In this document: positions 22,411-34,824 of the stretch, piece after piece
Position numbering within the stretch: position 1 is the first letter of the stretch
Layout of the letters: every line of letters starts with the position of its first letter
Origin: Leuctra nigra
Taxonomy: Eukaryota; Arthropoda; Insecta; Plecoptera; Leuctridae
NCBI GenBank assembly: GCA_934045905.1
Contig: OW203766.1
Span: 17,106,309-17,170,308 of the forward strand
Direction of reading: 5' to 3'
DNA length: 64,000 nt
Notes under the pieces: generated by a model
The model's database searches: none
Told to the model about the DNA's origin: nothing
What the model saw: the letters and a program-made list of their open reading frames with translations, nothing else
Made by a program: the position numbers and the translations under genes

Positions 22411-25270
22411 ACCTCCCGTCAACATCACGTTTCCAGCTCAGCCAACTGCAAAGTGTTTGTAATATGTATGTGTTCAGAATCTATTCCTCCACTGTTGTCA
22501 AGTTTTTAAAAATGTCAGCATGGTAGGTAGGTATTCAACCGGAATAATATAGGTTATTTAAACCAGAAATACTTTTTATCTAGACAATCCCTTATAGCAT
22601 TTAGTAGCTATACTACACGTTTTCTAACAACATTTTAACTAAAAAATAGCAATTTTATTTTTAGTGTCCCAAATTCGATTTCCACGTGTTAAGAATCCTA
22701 ACGAACTGTCGGGCATGATGGGGAGGAGGGGGAGTAGGTATACCCTAGATCCACTTTACAAACCAATGCATCAGTGTTTTCTCGATCAGCACCTCTTTCT
22801 TCCCTCTAAGATTACAGTGTCAACATTGTATGTTATTTTACTAAAGACAAGAAACTATTGTTATTGAGGAAGAAAGTATAATGTTACCTAAGTAAAAATA
22901 TTAGATTAGCAAGTATAATTTCTGTTAAACCAAAAGTAAAAAATGAACGAATGATTCTTGACTTGACCTATTGAGATGCCAAATTTGGGTTTAACCGTTT
23001 GGAAAGAAATTATTAAGCAATTCTAGCATTGAATATTACATCTTTACGAGATTAAGATAATGTATAAATAGTTATAAACAAAATTGCCTCTGCCTGCGGT
23101 GCGGAATGGGTGAGGGGTGAGGGGGGGGAGGGGCTCGTCTCTTACGCGTCTTCCACCCCTACCACAAAGGAAATCCCACGTCAACCATTCTATCCAGAAT
23201 ATCATGACCTAGCTCTAAGTTCATACGGATTGATCATTTCTGCACCAGAAAACTTTCTTGCCCAGTGTAGAAAATGTCGGGGAACACATCCCAGTCGGAA
23301 CAGAGTTGTAACAAACTGTTGGCAACGTTCCATTATCCACCGCGATTCAATATTATTAGGTATCGAAAGGGTATACTCCCATAGGCAAGCAAGGCTGCAC
23401 CGGCTAATTTTAAAGATATTTCAAGTAAGGAAAACATGTGCTATTAATCGAGGAATCGAATTAGTGTCAAAATTGGCATTGACTCTATTTATTAAAAATT
23501 GTGGGTTTTAATCGAAATAAAAGCAGGGGACTTCATGTGTCTTCAGTATGTCTTCAGTATGACAAGGAAGAATAAAGCTAGATAGAAAGATAGATTTAGA
23601 TGCCATAATTGTGTTGTGCGAAGGTTCCATAGAGTGCAGCGTCCTGTTTGGCCAGCCAACATGCATTACCCTTCGTCCATTTCCTTTGTCTGTTATTTCT
23701 GCAATTCCATATCTAATATTGAATGCTGCATCGTCATATATATACGTAGCTATTTGCTACGTGTTGTAAAATCACAAAGACAAGCCAAATAATCGTTAAA
23801 ACGGTACGATATCTATCGCTTGACAATGGAAATAGGCAAAGACCACGAGGACATGAAAGTACATTTTGAAGAGTAGGTACGGCTACACCAACTTCCATGT
23901 GATGTGAAGCTAGCTCAGGCGTATCACCCCCACACCCCTTCTACTTCAGGGTTAAACAACGTTCATAATCTGTCGATAGGACTCATTATTGTAGTAGATA
24001 AGTCAGCAGTCACGAGGGTTATAGAAAATGAAGGGCTTCTCGGTTAGCCGAAGCGATGAGCAACAACAATGAACGATTTACATTGTCTAGACTGCTGCCC
24101 CGAAGCATTCCTCTATTAATTTGTTAATTACTATTATAAGAAGACAGCAAAACTACTACAAATCTTAAATACCTAACATAGAATTTATTTTATTATATAG
24201 TTGTATACGCGAGAATGAAAAATGTACCGTTATAAATGTGAAATGTGAGATGATCATTAATACACGATTATAGGACTAAACAGTGAAGAGCGAATCATAG
24301 CATACTGCTAAAATCCTGTTGAATGCGTTATCAAGGTAGTTCTACCTCAAGAATCTCAATCAAAAATCACACACATGTAGATAAAAGTCAGTTTCCTTGG
24401 ATTTCTACACAGCGCCCTTGGAACAAATATTACAAGTAGGCACAGGCATATTAGCAACAAATTAGGTAAGAATACTTAGAAAAGAAGAGGACAGAATATG
24501 TTATATTACAGTTTAATCACCAATCGAGATATATCAGGTTGAGCGAGTACATAATCGTACTATCTTTCGTGATCACAGCCAGTTGCTGTTCTATTAACAT
24601 TGTCTCCGGGGACAGAACATTCAGAAGAACACGAAGATATCAACATAAATACTCACCTATTTGCCTTAATTATGTCGCAACTACGATTTTAACACTTACT
24701 ATATATACATGATTAAACAATTGTTGGATAGAAACCTAAAAACTACGTTAATTAATACGAATAAACACGAAATTTTAATCGAAAAGTGAGGTATGAAGGG
24801 AGCTGCTAGCTCATAGCAAGCTCAACGAAGTTGGCTGACTCGACTCGACTCTACAGGAGAAAGGCGAACTTCGAAATGGGAACTTTGCTTCGCCAAATAC
24901 TCAGTAGGTGTCACTCGTGATGCATCCAATACCAACGTCTGAACGTAAATGTTACTAGACCAAAATACCTCATACGTGTAAGAACAACTACGAACTGTTT
25001 GGAGAATTTTAAGTTAGGTTGTTGTAACTGTAATTTCATGTGTCAAAGTGGCAGCCAAGAAGAGAAAAGCAGAATTCCGACCGATGAATTTCACATATTT
25101 TTTAATTTCTGAAGTCACTAATGAGGAATACAACATGAAACAAGATTAATATGTGTACTCATGCAGTTAGTTACCTAGTTTTGTAAGCATTTGTCTCTAA
25201 ATACTGTAAAAATAACGCATTTTGAAATCTAGGTTGATGGTCTTTAGCCTCAAAAATGTATTGTTTGTTT
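22411..25270. other. spacer upstream of the GOLIM4-like gene
   Basis: No exon recognised. The first, untranslated exon of the GOLIM4-like gene must lie here or further left, since an acceptor (TGTTTTCAG) ends at 25274. Its position could not be fixed. Confidence 0.5.
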
Positions 25271-25331
25271 TCAGATAATGCTGATGCTGTGGACTTAGCG
25301 ACTGCCTACCTATCTGCTAGCATCAACAACA

Positions 25332-27724
25332 ATGAATGCACCACGTTTCGTACGTGGCACGAAAAGCCGCTTGTTTTTATACTTAGGTGCCCTTACATTT
25401 GTTGGATTAGTGGTGTACATTTATCGAGGAGCTAGGTTGCAACTTGACGATGTGCGACAGGGTATCGACAAGTGCAAACAACAACAGGAGTCACTTTCTG
25501 CTCAGTTGCAGGGTAAAATTAAAATTTATGAAGTTATGGTAGCCTACCTAATACGTTCAGATTTGAGGGTATTAAAATATTCATGTTTCGTTGCAGTGAT
25601 ATTCGAGTACAAATTGCGCCTGGAGAAGTCTTTGCAACAAGAGAAAAATGAGCACAGACAGACTAAGGAGGAATTACAATCTAAAGCACATGAGGAAAAA
25701 GCATCTAAAGACAAGGAACTTCTAGAATCTCTCAATAAATATACCTCATTGCAACAACAGCACAAAATACTTAAAGTAAGATTTTTTGTTCAACATTGCA
25801 TGCGGCCTTGGTTTTCAAACCCCCGTATCTGAGCATTAACATTCATTTGGCTAATCCCCGATGGTGCGTTTCGTTTATGTACGTAGTTGTGGACAATCTC
25901 TTGAGGAATGCACTATGATAGTTACCTACATACCTCATTTATTCTATTGTAAAAAAGACGTTATGATTTGCAGAGTCAACACACTGATTTGGACGAAGAA
26001 TGTAACAAAGTGAGGATCCAACAGTTGCAAGGTGTTGAAGATAGGAGCAAGCTGGAGAAACAGGTCCAGGCAGTTCATCTGGAGCTGGAACAGATACAAG
26101 CTGCGAGAGAGAAAGAGCTGGAAGATCTGAAGGTAAAAATAGCTTCTATTCGAATAATACCTAGTTGTTTTCAATTTTGAAGCTAAAAATTGAGTGGAAA
26201 GATGGAAAGGGCCATTGTATGTTTGAAAATCTAGCTTTGATCAAAACGTTAACTAGTTTGTTGTCCTCTGGTCCTGGAGAAGCATAAATGTGTTACACCA
26301 AGACATAGTGGCCGAATTGGAGGGAGGGGGGACGCGCATGATGCTGGGGGACCCTCCCCCAGACCCCCACTGACCTGGTATAAAATTACTACACCATCCC
26401 CCCATTGTCCGACTTCAAATTCGACCACAGCCGAGACATCATATTATTTTTTACAATTTCAAGGCCAATCGGTCAGTATCATAGAGAAACACGATTAAAA
26501 GTCAATATTTGTAAAATCTAAAGGGTCAATATCCAACAATCCACTTGGTTTCCCAACCTTGTGGGCCTATTCTCAAGTTGAATCCATCAAGAGAAATGTT
26601 CTCATTGTGAAACCAAATGAAATCTGTGTTTTAAATGTTAATAAAAAACTCAACTTTCCATTCAAAAGATGATTAAACTAATAAACTTGAATCCATTTTG
26701 CACTGGCACAATACCTCATGGTGAACATTTTGGTACAACAAACTTGAGAATATGCCCTGTGCTTTGCTTGATGTTCTCTGCCTAACTCTCAGTTAAGTTG
26801 TTGTCGCTTGGTGGCGTGAGTGTGCCTGAACGTTAAGTGTCGAATGGAGTTTGAAAATGTGTGTTACTCATTGATTTTTTAAAATTCTGTTAATGAGAGG
26901 AAAAAACTCAAAAAACACTTTGAAGAACTGCGCTTGTCCCGTTACTTGTGTACCAGGCCGCTGAAGGATCGAGTGCAAATAAGATCTCCTACCTAATGCT
27001 TGAAAATAATTTTGTTATTGAGCTTTTTACCAACAACCTTGAAACCCTAATGATTCGTTCACATTCTAATATTCTGTGCATGTTTTCAGTCCAATTATAT
27101 GCAGCTAGAAGTGGAACTTGAAAAAATTTCAAAACTTTACAAAGATTGCTCTAGCAATACACAACAATCGACAGATAAAATCAATTACTTGCAAAAACAA
27201 AATATTCAACTTGAAAGAGAGCTATCAAAAACAAAGGTAATCCAGAGAAATACCTTGTTCATTTACTTTAGTTTGGTTTGCGGTACTTGCTGTAATTTTT
27301 CATTTTCTTTGCTGTATTGTCCATGTGTCGTTCTTCTTAAATATCTTATCAAGTACTTATTGGACTGGTCTCGTAGTAGGTGGCTTAATACTTGTTGTTT
27401 CCACTTTAGGAGCAGTACAAAACATGTCAAGCCAACAACGAAGTGAAGACGAAACCTCGAGCTTCGAGTCTCGAGAATCCGAGACCCCTTGGGGCAGCGT
27501 CTGTCGCAAAATCCCCCACCGAAGCGAGTAAGCCGAAGACTTCGCCGTCAAACGTTGCCCTCCCTCTAAAACCAGAGAGCGGCAACTTCCTGCCAGCCCC
27601 CGAGCTCAAACCTGATGCTGTTGATAAGGTAAACAAAGTGAACAGCACACAAGAACCAAACAATGGTGATATAAACTTGGATCATCTTGAAGATAAGTTG
27701 AATGAATTACTGAACTCTCCTTGA
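25332..27724 (+). CDS. GOLIM4: GOLIM4-like protein, short form by intron retention
   Basis: If the donor at 27629 (GATAAG/GTAAAC) is not used, exon 5 continues in frame to a stop at 27722-27724. This gives a 326-residue protein with the same anchor and coiled coil but a different end, closing HLEDKLNELLNSP. A polyadenylation signal AATAAA at 28320-28325 would serve this transcript. The extension reads as real coding sequence, but no transcript evidence is available here. The alternative is that it is chance read-through. Confidence 0.55.
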
Positions 27725-30171
27725 ATGGTGTTGCATTTCTTTCTTAATCATTGTGTTTGTTTGCATTGTTAGATTTGACACTTATTATTTTTTTCGTGTG
27801 TGCCGATACAAAATGGTAGAAGGTACTTAGTAGAGAATTAATAGAACCTAGTCCTCGATTCAGAGTTTATGTGTTTAGTTTTTACTTTCTTAATTGCTTG
27901 GGGAGACACAACATACCTAATCCTTGTTTGGATAATTTTGTAACAAGGGGAGACTGTTATTTTACATTATGCTTGGCTAATAATTGGTAATGCTTGAGAA
28001 CTTGATTTTCCATATGCTCAAACTGTTCAAAGGCTACTAATTTTTTACAAATAAGTGTAACAAAGAGTGCCATAACAGCTGTGAAAATTGTTGCACAAAT
28101 TGCATTCACACTAATTGCCTACTTATTAGTTGTAAGTCTTTCAATAATATGTTGCTACGTTTTGCTTGTACATTTTGTTTCCCACCTGAGGTGAATGCAA
28201 AAGTACCCTACATTATACTACAATCAGTCATTTGTATGGAGTCCACACAACATTTATTGCTCAAAATGTTATGCATGTATGTCTATCTCTGTTGTAAATA
28301 ATTATTCCTATCTGTTTTAAATAAATGTTTGTTAAATTTGGTTCTTGTGGTTTCTATTCTTTGTTATAAACCAAAACACAATTGCCACAAGCACAATCAG
28401 ATTACTAAAAGAAACAAAAATCGTCTTTTTTTATTTGGACTAGTGGAAATTAATAATGTTGACATTTACCACAATGTGTGTAAATAATTAACTAAAAATA
28501 ATAGTAACTTTTCAATCTAAACAATTTTCTGTCAATTGTGTTTCGGTCATTGTTCTCTTGAAATCATTCTTTCCAAATGTAGTATTCAATCCACAATCAT
28601 GCTTATCGTTAATACCAAACAATTACCTAGGTATATAGGTTTGCAGGTAGAAAGTATTAACATTTGCTTGTACATAAAAAAAACAGATGTTGCACACTTT
28701 GCTTGAACCTCTCCCTTTCCAGTACCTACCAGTTAATGCATGGCATCAAATAAAAATATCAAGATCTTTCTACAATTAACATTTGCCTATGCATGGAACA
28801 AGAAAACATGTCCAGTAAGGAATGAGGGTAAAGTTAAAAACATTCTGAAAAAGGAGCATGAAAATGTCGACCAACGAACAAAAAGAATGACGAATGACAT
28901 TGATTTCACTTCAAGGCTAATTCAAAGTCAACAACACCTCAGATCAACCCGGAAGCTATAATAAGCGAAGAACGGTCACCGTCGAACAATGTAAATAATG
29001 TTGTTCCGATGCCCCCGCCCGAGAACGAGGTTGTTAAAAGAGAGCACAACTGGAACGGAGTGCACCAGGAATCGCGCTTGCATCCTGGCGTTTACAACAG
29101 GCCAATCGGAGTCCTTCCTAAGCCACATTACAATCAGGTATGCAGCACTCAGCAAAGTGAGAATATGTCAACAATAGTTCTGTCTGGAGGCCAATTAATA
29201 TTGGGACAGAACGTAATGATGACCCATCATTTTCCTTTAAGTTCTTCTCTCCACTCTCTTGCTTTTTATTATTACACATCCCATCTATCTGATCTTCTCT
29301 TGCATGGTTCCTCTCCCACTAGTTTAGTCGTCTTCTTCGACTTGCATTTCTTATTCTCTTCTCTCACTTGAATACAAAATCTTGATCTAGTGATAAATCT
29401 TATCTTTCATTGAGATGTTAAATTTGAAAGTGTGAAAATGCGTATTTATTAAAATTTTTGGTACTTTCTTGCCAAACAGAATCATCATGTGGAAAACAGC
29501 AGAAACATGGCTAACGAGGTTGGCGATGCCAATTTCCATGGCAACAACTGGGCATGGAACTACAGAAAACCAAATAATCCACAACCCCTTGCAAGATACC
29601 AAATTCAAGATCCTAGATTACATTACGAAAACAACGCAAACCCTGTGCATCATTTTGCGAACAATCGCAACGAAATCCATCAAGGACACAACCAGGACGC
29701 AATGCATTATGTCGACAATCATCATCAAGTGGGCGACAATCCACCGAATCAGCACGATAACTTGCTGCGCTTTCAGTACTTAAACAACCGCAACGCAGAC
29801 AATCTTGCTGACGATCTCCAACACAGGGTCCAGCCTCAACGAAATCCACCAATCAGAGAAGAAGCGAAGGAGATTCCACGCAATGCAGCGGGTTATCCAT
29901 ACAATGGCGATTATGAGAAAGATGGACAGAAAAACGATCTGCAGTTGGAAGAAAATGAGGAAGATGGTAGGTTGTAATGTACTTTTGATGATTTGGTTGA
30001 GGATATTTCTACTCTTTTATACGAAACTAATTTATAATATTCATCGTCTTTTTAGGTGACGACGATGTAGATCAAATCGACTACGGAAATGAAAGTGCCA
30101 AACAGAACAATAATTTAAAGCAGCACGATCACCATGAGAAGCGAGATGGAGTTATGGTGAACCCAAAGTAA
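25332..30171 (+). CDS. GOLIM4: GOLIM4/GPP130-like Golgi membrane protein, long form
   Basis: Exons: 25332-25512, 25597-25775, 25974-26132, 27090-27236, 27410-27628, 28943-29137, 29480-29966 and 30056-30171, giving 560 residues. All borders are GT/AG, and all phases match. The ATG at 25332 follows a 5'-UTR acceptor at 25274. A short basic N-tail and one membrane segment (about residues 14-31) predict a type II Golgi protein. The lumenal part is a coiled coil to about residue 225, and ESLSAQLQ followed by RLEKSLQ is diagnostic of the vertebrate GOLIM4 family. The tail is rich in N, H, Q, D and E and ends near DDDVDQIDYGNES, like the acidic GOLIM4 C-terminus. The family cycles between Golgi and endosomes. 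The acceptor of exon 6 is ambiguous (28916, 28928 or 28943, all in frame). The protein is shorter than human GOLIM4, which is close to 700 residues. Confidence 0.88.
28320..28325 (+). promoter_or_regulatory. polyadenylation signal, short GOLIM4-like form
   Basis: AATAAA about 600 bp after the short-form stop, followed by a GT-rich stretch (GTTTGTTAAATTTGGTTCTT). Confidence 0.55.
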
Positions 30172-30391
30172 GCGATTTTAGTTCGGATTCTGAATGAATG
30201 GAAAGCTGAGACGACCATGCCGTATGTATTATGTGTTTACAATGACTTTATAAACGGCAAGAGCTAGCCCTAAAAACTGTGTATTCAATTGGAAAACAGT
30301 ACAGGATTATTAGTCAACTGACAAGATGTCATTATTACGTACCTACATAAGTTACATTCAAAAACTCGTATTTTTTAATTTTCTTCATATA

Positions 30392-31137
30392 GACCACTTT
30401 AAAAATGATCAATGTAGCTCTGCTTTTTAACAAAAATCATATGCAGTGTGATTTCCAGGTCCCCTTGTAATGGGTTACTCTATAGGGCACTAGCCAAACT
30501 TTTTCCCGCTATTGTGCTGCAGCGCTGCCATCGGGAGTGAGTAAGAAGTGTGAAGTAAGCTTTGAAGTAAGCTGTTCGTGCCACTCAAAATTAAAACTCG
30601 CGAAACTTTATTTTGACAGGCGTAAGAAGATGTACTTACTGTTTAGATACATATATTTTTTACTCTAGTATAATAAAACGTGTAAAAATAAGAAGATAGT
30701 GCAATATCTTAAGCAAATTCGATTTCAATCTGAAGCGACACCCTCTCAATTGTTTTAATAGAAAGTTACAAAATTCCATTGTGCCGTGAGTCAGTTCAAG
30801 AAAGCACTGGAAACAAAAATATTTCTGTGAGCTGTCATTATATGATCAAAATATTGTTATTACACTATCATTTCTAATAATTATCCACTCTTTCGGTAAA
30901 TAACCAAATATCAACATTAATTCTTATAATATAACATGAAAATACGGAGTGTGGGGTAAGAAATACGTTGATTTGAAAAGCACAGCCTCGACGCTAGCGC
31001 CAAAGTGGCCGATCCTGTCGTCCTAGCTTGGCATCGCCCCATTGTTGAAACCCATTAGGTACAAGGGGACCTGGAAATCAAACTGCATATGATTTTTGTC
31101 AAAAAGCAGAGCCACATTGATAATTTTTAAAGTGGCC
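30392..31137. mobile_element. foldback MITE in the GOLIM4-like 3' UTR region
   Basis: About 90 bp at each end are inverted copies with few mismatches. The left begins GACCACTTTAAAAATGATC and the right ends AAAGTGGCC, and both include CATATGCAGT and CCAGGTCCCCTTGTA type sequence. TA flanks the element (30390-30391 and 31138-31139), giving 746 bp. The polyadenylation signal used by the long form may lie beyond it, at 31495-31500, so the element would be transcribed as part of the 3' UTR. Confidence 0.8.
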
Positions 31138-31494
31138 TATTGTCTGTCTAATCCGAACAACCCACTTTGTAGTTTAACTGCAAATGTGCTGCAAGGTCTC
31201 AATTCAATCAATATTATTAAATTACCTGAACTGGTATTTTTCTAATTGAATTTTTGTAATGGTGTTAAAATGTAATTTTATGTGAGGACGGTAACTTGCA
31301 ACCAGAAAAAATTCGGCACATATACGCACCTAACTAAATTTAATTTGAATGGTTGTGAAATTAAATATGAATGTGATTAGGTAATACGTACCTTCTTAAG
31401 CTATGTAATGACAATGTAAGATAGTATACCGATTACTGGTAGTGTGTAATTTCTGTTAACTTAATGTGGAGTACTTATAATATGTTATTTTTTA

Positions 31495-31500
31495 AATAAA
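31495..31500 (+). promoter_or_regulatory. candidate polyadenylation signal, long GOLIM4-like form
   Basis: AATAAA followed by GT-rich sequence (ATATATGTGTTTATTGATTGT). It is the best-placed signal I found after the stop at 30171. Confidence 0.4.
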
Positions 31501-31509
31501 TAGTAATTC

Positions 31510-34140
31510 ATAATATATGTGTTTATTGATTGTCCCACCGAGACACAATAATATTGTAAAGGAAACCACCCAAAGAAAAAACAACAATTTGAAAGTGGTA
31601 CAATTATTAGAAAGCACCACATTTCGAATTGCTGAAGTCTTTATTTTCTACAAGGATTTTTTAAAATCTTGTCGGTTGTCTTGGCTCCCATCATAGTAGA
31701 ATGGATGATTTATTTAAAAACTGACAACTGTTCTATACCAAAAATATAATCATTTCCTTAATTTTCTTCATAAATCTTCACTAAATGCTTCTTCATAGGT
31801 AGGTACTCGAAATGTTGAAAACTCGTTACTTCAGTTCACAGTAGCAATTTAAGTAGTCGCTATTATGAGGCATGTGATCAATAGAATATGCCAACTTTCT
31901 CAAAAGCACATCTCTATCTCTTGCTGAAGTGCCACTTGTGCAAGATCATCAAGTTTCAGTTGACCAAGCAAGATGCATCAAAGATCGGGAGAAACGGGAA
32001 AATGTGTAATGCTGTAGAAAAACTCAAAATACAAGTTCAATTTTTTTGGCTTGTTTATTCAAAATGCACATGTTTCGTGAAAAAATCAATTTGCTTACTT
32101 TGTACATATAAATTTCGGCTTGTTTTCAGCCGCACTTTTCATCTGTTGTTTCAAACTTCAAAATAGGCTGTTTCTTTGAAACACGCCTAGCACAGTAACA
32201 AATAACTGTGGTGATGTTTTACTTCTTAAAATGTAAAGCTTTTGCTTTATGTTGAGTTCTTAAATCATGAAATTACCAAATATGGTTCTAGTCATAACAC
32301 AATTCCTGCTGGAGACAACTTTTCATGAGTATTACATTATAGTATTTAGCCAGTTTGCTAGAACCATGATTATTTTTGATCTTTATTTAACTTTATTATT
32401 GCAGTACTTCAATTCAATTTGGCTGGCTAATCAATTTTTCCCAGTGTTGGTAATTGACTGGTAGACAGTACCGAGTAGTACGATAAGATTTGTCAAAACA
32501 AGTAGGCATGTTATACCTCAATTCTCTGTTTTATCTTTAGTTACAGTAGTTTTATGTTGGCATCATTTCATCAAACACATGCATTGTTGGAGATGTACAA
32601 GCATGGATTCACTGGTTGTATATTAAGCCTGACCCTACGAAAAAAAAACATTTGGGAAGTCTTAAATCCTAGCACATAGCAAATAAAATTCCTTACCTCT
32701 CTAGCTAACACAACTTGCGGGACAAGATATTACCATAAACCCATGCCTACTATGCACATTTTTATTAGATAAGGAATTCTGTCTCTGGCAAAGAGGTTGC
32801 TGGTAGATTGCTTCAAACAATCGCAGTATGTATGTCGTTATTATTACGCTTCTCCGGCTCCAAGGTTTGATTTTAGCTTGAAACATTATTGTTTGAGAGA
32901 GCTCCAAAGATAGAACAATTGGATCGGTTCGAAATACCAAGTGATCAAATAATTAACCTCTTTGCAACGATTTGCTATGCACTTCAGACACTTCTCCTAA
33001 GATTACAAGTTGAGTAGTCATTGCAAGACTCAAAATTAAACCGCGTTTTGCCCCCCGTTGCCAATGTTGCTAACAAAGAAAAGAAATGTGCACCAAACCC
33101 TTTATACCTACAATTACTTGTGATTGCATAGAATCTTAAAAAGGGCGCAACATAAAACCAAGACAATATTCCAGCGGGCAAAATGACGGTTACAACACGA
33201 AAACGCAAACTCGAATGAGGAAAGAAAAACTATTCATAGTTGGAAACGACATAATTATTACAATGGAAAAACATGGGCAATCAACCTTGAAGCAATACAG
33301 AAATTTGATGTTGCTCAACAAAAACGAGTACGAGCGCCCAACCTAGGCAGGGCGCCGTATCTAGCTTCTTGAATCACATGTATGTAATTTACCTACGAAG
33401 ATGTTCTTTAGTCAACCCTTGTTATAAGTCTTTCTAAGTCTAGAAAATAGTTTCATTTTGAGCCTCGATTTTGGTGGTAAAGAATGGACTGAAAAGTCCG
33501 CTGTGACATTTAGCATTAACTCAAGGAGGTGTCTTTTATCTCTAAAAAAATCAGGTCTGCTTGCTCTGTTTTTTCATGCACTAACACAAAATTAGATGTT
33601 ATTCTCATAATAAAGAAGATATGCCACGCCATGATCTACTACAGCGGCATATCGCATTCGCAGACGCGGTGTTTAGGCGCTGCTCTCAGTGGTGGTGTTC
33701 TGAACAGCTTGCGACTCCTGCAATCAACAATGACAATTCGTCACTCATTCGATGTCACCAAGTCTTGTGTGCCTGCATCCAGCTAGTGTACAAGTATGCT
33801 ACAAACATTCCTAAATAACTCTATCTATGATCAATTGTAAAAATACAAGTGCTGTAATAATGGCATACAATACAAACAAAATATTCTATTATCTACCTCT
33901 AGCTATTTGTTGCTTGTATTTGTAATGCTACTGAAGACCTGAGCTATGGCCATGCACTTTGCAAGAAACAAAAACAGCAATAAAATAATAAATATCAAAT
34001 AGCCTGAAGCTTCAATCATAAGAAGTGAACAATTCAACTAGCCAATTGTTTGTAGTATGCAGTTGTGCTCAGACTAAGCCAAGATAACAAAAAAGAAGTG
34101 AATTTGGGGACCATTATGTTTGCTAACAGAATAAAGAAAC
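31510..34140. other. intergenic spacer between convergent genes
   Basis: This lies between the 3' ends of the GOLIM4-like gene (+) and the Y-box gene (-). Only short AT-rich frames are present and no gene is recognised. Confidence 0.55.
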
Positions 34141-34146
34141 TTTATT
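34141..34146 (-). promoter_or_regulatory. candidate polyadenylation signal of the Y-box gene
   Basis: AATAAA on the minus strand, 78 bases after the stop of the alternative terminal exon at 34277-34224. Other AATAAA motifs nearer the main stop exist (near 34491), so the site actually used is uncertain. Confidence 0.4.
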
Positions 34147-34223
34147 TCCACTGCATTTTGTGCATCATCTCCCCCCCCCCTCCCTTTAATAATCAAGTAT
34201 GAAAGATTATAGAGAGCAATAGT

Positions 34224-34277
34224 TTAGAAAGTGAAACCTACTTGAGATGGAGGCACGATGTCGGAAGTCGGCGATGA
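34224..34277 (-). CDS. yps: possible alternative last exon of the Y-box gene
   Basis: A strong acceptor (CTTTCTTTCAG) ends at 34278. From 34277 a phase-0 frame of 17 codons, SSPTSDIVPPSQVGFTF, runs to a TAA. Joined to exon 5 of the Y-box gene it would replace the usual last exon (34875-34825). A donor-like GTAGGT follows codon 12. The frame, acceptor and position fit, but the evidence is only this. Confidence 0.35.
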   Translation of the reverse strand, partial: SSPTSDIVPPSQVGFTF

Positions 34278-34824
34278 CTGAAAGAAAGAGAACATGCAGA
34301 GCTACAGAACGTGCATCATAAGAGAAACAAGAGAAGTAAAAACAGCCACCAAAATCGTGCCGCTGAAAGAAAACAGTGCAAGAAAGCTACACGAGATAGG
34401 TAGTCTACTGACATCCAGTAAAATAATCGCTAAAAAAGAAAAAAACTTTAATATAACAATACAAAATGAAGTATGTCACGAAGCATTTATTTGGCACAAG
34501 AAGGCTGGTGGAACTGCAAAACTCGAAATCAAAATCAATTACATATGCGTTTTTTTTAATGAACTTGGATGTGATGAACTTGTGCTAGATACTATGTCGA
34601 AATTAAGTTTATTACATATTACAACCCTTTGTAATGGCTGGACCTATGTTTTGAATCTTCGTATTGTGAATTTTGGAATTGTCTCGCTCCATGTAGGTAC
34701 AAAACAATGTCACAAACAAGATTATTTAAGGACTTTTAAGAAGTAATAATGTTGCCAAATGGATGCTTCGCCTTGCTATCAAGTGCAACATCCAAGAACA
34801 AACGAGATCAAGGAACAAACTTGT

